From a virus, in IMG/VR virus record IMGVR_UViG_3300032236_001851, positions 1 to 26,679 of that record: a DNA stretch of 26,679 bases; one strand, 5' to 3'. The notes under the pieces are model-generated. The model saw nothing but the letters and a program-made list of their open reading frames with translations. It was not told where the DNA came from and made no database searches. The position numbers and the translations under genes are program-made. Shown here piece by piece: positions 21,760 to 26,679 of this stretch (its first letter is position 1; each line of letters starts with the position of its first letter).

Positions 21760-22522
21760 ATATGCCCATCCATCTTAAAGTAATTTCATCTGACAATGTT
21801 GCATTGATTTGTGAAACAGAAGTTTCTATTGTTACTGCTTGTGGAAGTCTAATCCATGAACCATTTGCTGAATAATAAGCATTTCCCGTATTTTGAGCAT
21901 ATACAAACATTCCGTCTGATATTGAAGCAGATGGAAAAGATGAATAAGATGGATATTGACCAAATGTTAATGATGAATAATTAAATACGTTATTATTATC
22001 AGTAGGGTCAGCCCAAAATTGCACCACAGAAGGATCTGGAGCAGTTGATTGAGCAACTAGGACTTGACCTTCTGAATCTCCTAGTGCTACCCAATAATCT
22101 CCTGTTGCTGGTGTTGCAACTGGTGGAACATAATCTGCAAATAAAACGGGAAGTCCAGAATCTGTGGTGTCTGCCCATAAAGTATTTGTTCCAAAGTTAG
22201 ATGTAGGCTGTGTATCTTGAACTACAATATAATCTGTATTGTCATATTGTGAACCATCTAACCAAAGATCACCAATTTGTGCTGTTGCTGTTGGATCACC
22301 AGTTCCCACCCAAAATTCTGTAGGTGCTGGAAGCGTATCGGTTGTAATAAAATTAGAACCACCACCGCCACCACCAGAGCCAGAACCTAAATCTTGCCAA
22401 GAGTTTGTATAGCCTCTAAACTTATTAGACGTTGTGTTAAAGTAAACCTGTCCTGATTTTCCATTTTGAGGATCAGTTGCAAGTTTAGCAATATTAATCG
22501 GTGCTAAAAAAGTTTTGGACAT
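21758..22522 (-). CDS. Tail-fibre-like protein sharing the N-terminal module of the 802-aa fibre
   Basis: 254 aa. The first 45 residues ('KTFLAPINIAKLATDPQNG', 'SGQVYFNTTSNKFRGYTN') have the same plan as the start of the 802-aa fibre ('KNFLTNINLKGNQLLNAV', 'GAGQLYFNTTANNGRGALYQ'), so both probably attach by this module. A GSGSGGGGGGS linker follows. Then come several copies of a short motif: 'IGDLWLDGSQYDNTDYIVV', 'NTLWADTTDSGLPV', 'TGDYWVALGDSEGQVLVAQ' and 'QFWADPTDNNNVFNYSSL'. The last 50 residues ('GMFVYAQNTGNAYYSANGSW') end 'EITLRWMGI'. It is likely a beta-repeat fibre. TTAGGAG precedes the ATG. Confidence 0.7.
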   Translation of the reverse strand: MSKTFLAPINIAKLATDPQNGKSGQVYFNTTSNKFRGYTNSWQDLGSGSGGGGGGSNFITTDTLPAPTEFWVGTGDPTATAQIGDLWLDGSQYDNTDYIVVQDTQPTSNFGTNTLWADTTDSGLPVLFADYVPPVATPATGDYWVALGDSEGQVLVAQSTAPDPSVVQFWADPTDNNNVFNYSSLTFGQYPSYSSFPSASISDGMFVYAQNTGNAYYSANGSWIRLPQAVTIETSVSQINATLSDEITLRWMGI

Positions 22523-22534
22523 TTAAACTCCTAA

Positions 22535-24943
22535 TTAACCAGTTACAACTACGCTGTATGTGGTTGAATTTGATGGTGCTGATGCAAATCCAATTGTTAC
22601 TGTATTTACATCTGTGTAAGTAATATCTGTTTCAACTACTGCCCATTGTGTATCTGGTGCTGCTGATGATTGATAAACTGCAACTGTAACATCTCTTGTT
22701 GAGAGACCGTGATTAATTGCAAAGTTTGTAGCTGCACCGTTACCAGTAATAGTTGCTGTAAGCTTTTGTACACCATAATTTCTAGATCCGCCAGATACAC
22801 CTGTTGCAGATTGTGTAACAGTATCTGAAGAGAATGTTAAGGTGTTGCTTGAAAGCGCAAGTCCTGTTCCTGGATTTATCTTTAATCCGTTTGTTCCAGT
22901 TGACAAAGCACCTGTTGAATCAAGTCTTACTTGTAATGAACCATTATTTACAGACAAACCTGAAGCATTGTGAGCATCAGATGTTGAAGTATCTGAAGAT
23001 GTTCCAAGGTTTACTGCTACCTGAAGTCCTGTTACAGAAAGTCCAGCTCCTGCTGTTACTGTTCCTGAACCAGAAAACTGTGTCCAGCCAATATCATCTG
23101 TTCCGATAATAATTGTTTGCTTTGTTCCAGTTCCTTGTGTATTAAGTGTCCAACCTGTATTTTGTTGTGTTGGTGTAACTGTATATTCACCATTGTTAAC
23201 AGCTACAAATACAAGATCTCCTGGAGATACTTGTCCAGCAATGTGGTTGTCAGAATCTACTGCACGGGTAAGTACCCACTTAACACTTGATGTTCCAAGT
23301 GTAGATACATAATAAATACCATTTTGCTTTTTATCTGTCTGATTCTTAACAAGAACTCTATCGTATAAATCTGGTGAGTAATTATCAATTGTAAGTACTC
23401 CATTAGCAGATGCTGTAAGTGTTGCACCTACACCATAACCACCGTCTGCACCTAGTGTTCCATCTGCGTATACGGCTGCAAGTGGGGCAGTAGTTGCTGC
23501 TTCAACAGCGTCATGTGAATTAAATCCAGAGGCTGTGTTATCAACATATTGCTTTGTTGCAACTTGTAGTGCTTGTGTTGGATCTGCTGCAACTGTTACT
23601 TGTGCAAATGTTGGTGTTGCTGTTGTGCGAATATCTTGAACTGTATTAAGTGCAATTGTTCCGCTACCATTTGTAATGGTTATGCCGTGGTTTGTTCCTT
23701 CTGATAATGTTGCAACGGCATATGTGCCATCAGCTTTACCAATTAGAAGAGATCCGCCACCAGGTAGTGTTGATGTTCCAGTACCACCTTGACCTACTGA
23801 TAGTGCTGTTGTCAAACCTGAAAGGCTTGTAATACTTGAGTTAGCACCTTGTTCTGCTGCATAAAGGTTTGTTCTTGCTCCTGCTGCAGTTTGTGCTCCA
23901 GTACCACCGTTTGATACTGAAAGTGCATTTGTAAGTGTAAGTGTTGGAATTGTTACATTTCCAGTAAATACTGCTCCAGAAAGTCTAGCTACAGTATTTG
24001 GAATGTCTGCATCTACAAGTAGTCTAAATGTTGGTGCAGCATCTGATCCAGTTGTTGGACCTGCAAAAACTGTATTCTTTGCTTGAGTATTTAATGAAGC
24101 TGTTAGTGTTCCAGTTGTTGTAACTGTTGGTGTTGATACATTAAAAATTCCTGGAAGTGCAAGGCTAACGCTTGTAACACCAGTATTTTTAATTGTTACT
24201 GTATCACCAAGGTTTACAGTTTGATTAGATGTTGATCCATTAACTGAAATTCCAGTATCTGAAGCAATTGTAATAGTTGAATTAACAAGTGCTGAATTTG
24301 GAATGTTGGTAGCAGTGTTATGTCCAGTTGCTCCAAAATCAAGGCTCTTGTATTTTAATGTTTGTGTTGAATCTAGATCAGCAAGTACATGTGTTCCAGA
24401 GTTGTAATAAGCTGTAAATCCTTTTGTAGAATCAAGCCAAATGTCACCAGCTACTGGTGTGGTTGGTGCTGCAGTAGCAACGGGGATATTAATGGACGCT
24501 CCACCAGTTGTTGATGCAGTAAATGTAGACTTACCACCGTTAACAGTAATTTTGCCACCAAATGTAGCGTCATTTCCAGAAGAAAGTGTTAATGTGCCTG
24601 GAAGTGTAAGGGCTGATGCTAATGATATGGTTACTGTATTAGTGCTATTTGAAACAACTGTTTGATTGCTTGTTCCTTGAACAAGAACATCACCAGTAAA
24701 TGTATTAACTGATGAAACAGTGTTGTATACGCTGCTTACCTTTTCCCATGCATATACTGCAGGTGTTGTTGGGTAATTTGACCAGTATGACTGGTATAGA
24801 GCACCTCTGCCATTATTGGCTGTGGTATTAAAGTAAAGTTGACCTGCACCGCTTATAGTAGGTGCTGAGGATGCGGGATGAATTACTGCATTAAGTAATT
24901 GATTTCCCTTAAGATTGATATTAGTTAAAAAATTCTTTGCCAT
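22535..24943 (-). CDS. Large tail fibre protein, 802 aa
   Basis: N-terminal attachment module (about 1-60), then 'SVNTFTGDVLVQGTSNQTVV', 'GGKITVNGGKSTFTAS' and repeats rich in Ser/Thr/Val. 'LSVSNGGTGAQTAAGARTNL' and 'LSVGQGGTGTSTLPGGGS' are the hallmark 'GGTGxxT' fibre motif. 'IRTTATPTFAQVTV' and 'ATKQYVDNTA' follow. About 473-630 is a widespread fibre domain ('NYSPDLYDRVLVKNQTDKKQ', 'NGIYYVSTLG', 'WVLTRAVDSDNH', 'GTDDIGWTQFSGSG'). The end ('GAATNFAINHGLSTRDVTVA', 'TDVNTVTIGFASAPS') is a C-terminal tip-type domain that also ends the 184-aa protein upstream. GGGAG lies before the ATG, with a small inverted repeat in between. Confidence 0.85.
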   Translation of the reverse strand: MAKNFLTNINLKGNQLLNAVIHPASSAPTISGAGQLYFNTTANNGRGALYQSYWSNYPTTPAVYAWEKVSSVYNTVSSVNTFTGDVLVQGTSNQTVVSNSTNTVTISLASALTLPGTLTLSSGNDATFGGKITVNGGKSTFTASTTGGASINIPVATAAPTTPVAGDIWLDSTKGFTAYYNSGTHVLADLDSTQTLKYKSLDFGATGHNTATNIPNSALVNSTITIASDTGISVNGSTSNQTVNLGDTVTIKNTGVTSVSLALPGIFNVSTPTVTTTGTLTASLNTQAKNTVFAGPTTGSDAAPTFRLLVDADIPNTVARLSGAVFTGNVTIPTLTLTNALSVSNGGTGAQTAAGARTNLYAAEQGANSSITSLSGLTTALSVGQGGTGTSTLPGGGSLLIGKADGTYAVATLSEGTNHGITITNGSGTIALNTVQDIRTTATPTFAQVTVAADPTQALQVATKQYVDNTASGFNSHDAVEAATTAPLAAVYADGTLGADGGYGVGATLTASANGVLTIDNYSPDLYDRVLVKNQTDKKQNGIYYVSTLGTSSVKWVLTRAVDSDNHIAGQVSPGDLVFVAVNNGEYTVTPTQQNTGWTLNTQGTGTKQTIIIGTDDIGWTQFSGSGTVTAGAGLSVTGLQVAVNLGTSSDTSTSDAHNASGLSVNNGSLQVRLDSTGALSTGTNGLKINPGTGLALSSNTLTFSSDTVTQSATGVSGGSRNYGVQKLTATITGNGAATNFAINHGLSTRDVTVAVYQSSAAPDTQWAVVETDITYTDVNTVTIGFASAPSNSTTYSVVVTG

Positions 24944-24967
24944 GTGTTATTAACACTCCCTTTTAAT

Positions 24968-25522
24968 TTATGATAAGTACGCATAGCCAGATACTGGTTG
25001 TGAAAAATCTAATTCCACGGTATCTGCATCTATGTGAGACACATCACATTCTATGTTATTTTGACCATAATCCATTATCGTTACTGTTGGGCGATAATGC
25101 AGTGAATGGTGCACTGTCCAAGTTGTTGCCATGCTTTGCTGCTCATACACGTATGAGAAGTTTTGTGGATTTACAAGAACTTGTCCAGAGTTCCATGCCG
25201 TTCCACTTTTTGTATAAATAGTATTTGTAGAAGTGTTTATAAAAACATCTCCACTTAAACCAAAATTTTGAGCTGGTGCAGAAGTTCCTGCATAAAGGGT
25301 GTTTCCACCAAACAAGAAGTTTACTGTTCCCCAACCAGATGTAGTCTTAGGTCCATAAAATTCTTTTGTATCTGCGTTGATATAGTAATCTCCAGGAACA
25401 CCTAAACTTGGTGAAGGTGCGCCGTGATCACGATAGAAAATAGTTCCTCTTGGACCTTGAAGGCCAACCTGAGAAATATTGACTATATTATCTTGTTTGA
25501 TAACGGTAACGTTTTCAGACAT
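24968..25522 (-). CDS. Tail protein with short collagen-like start and fibre C-terminal domain, 184 aa
   Basis: Starts 'MSENVTVIKQDNIVNISQ', then 'VGLQGPRGTIFYRDHG' (a single GxxGxxG stub), then two copies of a beta motif: 'GVPGDYYINADTKEFYGPKT' and 'GLSGDVFINTSTNTIYTKSG'. The last 50 residues ('TTWTVHHSLHYRPTVTIMDY', 'DADTVELDFSQPVSGYAYLS') are a common fibre-tip domain whose pattern (W-T-V-x-H-x-L, P-T-V-x-I-x-D, G-x-A-Y-L) recurs in many phages. The start overlaps the previous stop (TAATG). Probably a short fibre or a baseplate-attached spike. Confidence 0.75.
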   Translation of the reverse strand: MSENVTVIKQDNIVNISQVGLQGPRGTIFYRDHGAPSPSLGVPGDYYINADTKEFYGPKTTSGWGTVNFLFGGNTLYAGTSAPAQNFGLSGDVFINTSTNTIYTKSGTAWNSGQVLVNPQNFSYVYEQQSMATTWTVHHSLHYRPTVTIMDYGQNNIECDVSHIDADTVELDFSQPVSGYAYLS

Positions 25523-25872
25523 TAATCAATCACCCCTGGATCTACAATTATCCAACCATTTGATATTGTTGATGCTACTCCATCTGGGCTTGTAATCTGA
25601 ATTTGATAAGCACTTCTTGGAATAACAAACTTTCTTGTTTTTGCTGGTGTTAGATTAACAACAATTTGACCTGCTGTAGCATAAGGAATGGTTATTCCAT
25701 CCCCCATAGTTCCAACTGCACAAACAATTTTACCGCCTGGCTTGTCTCTAACTTCAATTCTGGCTGTATATCCTGTTAAATCAATTGGATTCTTGTTAGA
25801 ATCGGTATAAGTAATGTTCAAGATGAACGAATCACCTTGAATAGCATTATAATTTACCTCTTTTTGATTCAC
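25522..25872 (-). CDS. Small virion protein with Ig-like/baseplate-upper-protein-like fold, 116 aa
   Basis: Reads 'NYNAIQGDSFILNITYTDSN', 'KNPIDLTGYTARIEVRDKPG', 'ITIPYATAGQIVVNLTPAKT', ending 'NGWIIVDPGVID'. The 'GDxFxLxhxYxDxxxxPIDLTGYTARhEVR' block is widespread in small phage tail or baseplate proteins, similar to the N-terminal domain of the lactococcal baseplate upper protein (BppU). It is the first gene after the promoter at 25907-25915. The start is GTG at 25872, with GGAGTGA just before; the only nearby ATG is followed at once by a stop. It is coupled to the 184-aa gene by a TAATG overlap. Confidence 0.7.
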   Translation of the reverse strand: MNQKEVNYNAIQGDSFILNITYTDSNKNPIDLTGYTARIEVRDKPGGKIVCAVGTMGDGITIPYATAGQIVVNLTPAKTRKFVIPRSAYQIQITSPDGVASTISNGWIIVDPGVID

Positions 25873-25906
25873 GGGTCACTCCATAATTATAGTTATTTCA
25901 TTACTG

Positions 25907-25915
25907 ATTATAGCA
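25907..25915 (-). promoter_or_regulatory. Extended -10 promoter (TGC-TATAAT) of the structural-gene run
   Basis: A perfect TATAAT with TGC ahead, in the 136-base gap after the RNR gene. A second TATAAT sits at 25886-25891. The -35 is weak. The position just downstream of the RNR terminator and before the first of a long series of virion genes makes it the likely main promoter of the adhesion module. Confidence 0.6.
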
Positions 25916-25935
25916 TTATTATTTAACAAAACATA

Positions 25936-25985
25936 GAAAAACCCGCCTGGTGCGATGTTCCCATTAGGCAACGTTCGTGGCGGGT
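25936..25985 (-). terminator. Rho-independent terminator after the ribonucleotide reductase gene
   Basis: ACCCGCC ... GGCGGGT, a seven-pair GC-rich stem, encloses an inner interrupted stem (CGA/TCG and GTT-CC/GG-AAC around TAAT), followed by TTTTC. It sits 23 bases after the TAA stop. On the plus strand no U-run follows, so it acts only on minus-strand transcripts. Confidence 0.8.
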
Positions 25986-26008
25986 ATTGTTAATCTTATT
26001 GTATCAGA

Positions 26009-26679
26009 TTAAGCGTTAATATCTACAATTTCACATTCTCCAGATACGCAAGCAAGTGCTTGGCTTCCAGTTGTGGAATCTTCTAGTTCATATAGAGAAA
26101 GTGCTTCCCAATTAATGTTTTCTGGCATCTTAGCCTTTAAATCATTATAGGCAGCTTCATCAACTTCTTGATATGGGGCTTGAACGTAGGTGTGATCTGA
26201 ATATGGAAGGAATGAAATTCCAGACACCTCATCAAAATGCTTATAAACCCAAGCTCCAACTTCCATCCACTCATCTTCTTTTACAGAAACTGTAATTGAT
26301 GGCTTGTGCTCACACCAGTGACGTTGATATGTCAACCAAATTTCTAGTTGGTCAATTGCAGTTAGCTTATCTCTAGTAATAGCGTTTGATGGTGCCTTTA
26401 CTGGAAATGAGAATACTGTTGTGTCTTGTGGCTTCATAAAATCGTCTTCTGCAGGAATTCCTGAATCCTTAAGGAATTGAGTTAGAGGATCTTTCTTATC
26501 TCCACGAACAGTTCTAATGTAGTAATCAGAATGCCATGGATGCATTCCTGAAGACACCCCGACCAATTGGGATACTGTACCAGATGGCTTTACGCAAGTC
26601 ACCGCAGCAGAAGCGGGAATCCCAATTTTCCCTGCTTCTTCAATATTTGTAGAAACAGCATTTTCACGAAGGCTGTCTA
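26009..26679 (-). CDS. Adenosylcobalamin-dependent (class II) ribonucleotide reductase, C-terminal 222 residues (partial)
   Basis: The frame is open to the window edge; internal GTG and ATG codons are not the start. 'NIEEAGKIGIPASAAVTCV', 'KPSGTVSQLVGVSSGMHPWH' and 'YYIRTVRGDKKDPLTQF' match the monomeric Lactobacillus-type B12-dependent ribonucleoside triphosphate reductase. 'WLTYQRHWCEHKPSITVSV' and 'WVYKHFDEVSGISFLP' follow. The last residues 'QALACVSGECEIVDINA' hold C-x4-C, the spacing of the C-terminal redox cysteine pair that re-reduces the active site in that enzyme. The enzyme makes deoxynucleotides without oxygen, supporting phage DNA synthesis. It is common in aquatic phages. A terminator follows directly. 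Confidence 0.9.
   Translation of the reverse strand, partial: DSLRENAVSTNIEEAGKIGIPASAAVTCVKPSGTVSQLVGVSSGMHPWHSDYYIRTVRGDKKDPLTQFLKDSGIPAEDDFMKPQDTTVFSFPVKAPSNAITRDKLTAIDQLEIWLTYQRHWCEHKPSITVSVKEDEWMEVGAWVYKHFDEVSGISFLPYSDHTYVQAPYQEVDEAAYNDLKAKMPENINWEALSLYELEDSTTGSQALACVSGECEIVDINA

Noticed and set aside
1-26679. tRNA, rRNA, integrase or attachment sites
   Set aside because: No cloverleaf, rRNA-like segment, recombinase gene or flanking direct repeats could be found by reading, so lysogeny cannot be judged from this window.

Overview
The window is part of the genome of a tailed double-stranded DNA phage (or prophage-like element). All supported genes lie on the minus strand, so transcription runs from high to low coordinates. 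The DNA is AT-rich and tightly packed, with many one-base stop/start overlaps. The head genes are of the Bacillus PBSX type: a portal, an XkdF-like protease and the start of a capsid gene. PASTA domains, a class II (B12-dependent) ribonucleotide reductase and start sites that look leaderless fit an AT-rich Gram-positive host, perhaps an aquatic actinobacterium. The host assignment is inference. Several small proteins and fibre domains resemble those of aquatic (cyanophage-like) phages.

Layout in transcription order. (1) 26679-26009: C-terminal part of the ribonucleotide reductase, followed by a hairpin terminator (25941-25985) and an extended -10 promoter (25907-25915). (2) 25872-14741: a long adhesion module. 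It holds small beta-rich virion proteins, a large 802-aa tail fibre, a collagen-like protein, a 1174-aa structural protein with HxLxxG-type repeats, several fibre subunits, a tail-fibre chaperone, and the first of two glycine-rich adhesins. (3) 14720-7520: two glycine-rich adhesins with two small accessory proteins between them, two further beta-sandwich or lectin-like proteins, and a YHYH plus four-FN3 protein. (4) 7852-6386: two paralogous PASTA proteins. The longer one carries (TP)9 and (TP)18 tracts, glycine runs and an eight-cysteine tail. (5) 6383-4243: a cassette with its own consensus promoter. It encodes two small proteins, a CPxGKW zinc-ribbon protein, a 2-oxoglutarate/Fe(II) oxygenase and a GT60-like (GlcNAc) glycosyltransferase. 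(6) 4210-1: a LamG-like protein, a small conserved-looking protein, the portal, the XkdF protease with an apparent nested scaffold start, and the first 30 codons of the presumed major capsid protein.

The most interesting inference is a virion protein-modification system. The prolyl-hydroxylase-like oxygenase and the GT60-like transferase are adjacent. The eukaryotic relatives of the transferase act on hydroxyproline (Dictyostelium Skp1) or threonine (Trypanosoma mucins). Immediately upstream lies a virion-type protein with 27 Thr-Pro units, and the same window encodes a collagen-like Gly-X-Y protein. The proposal is that the phage hydroxylates and glycosylates its own adhesins. This is not shown by sequence alone.

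A second theme is control of expression. Most of the longer intergenic gaps hold a TGn-TAnnnT extended -10 element. Two of these sit so close to a start codon that lacks a ribosome-binding site that leaderless or near-leaderless translation is likely.
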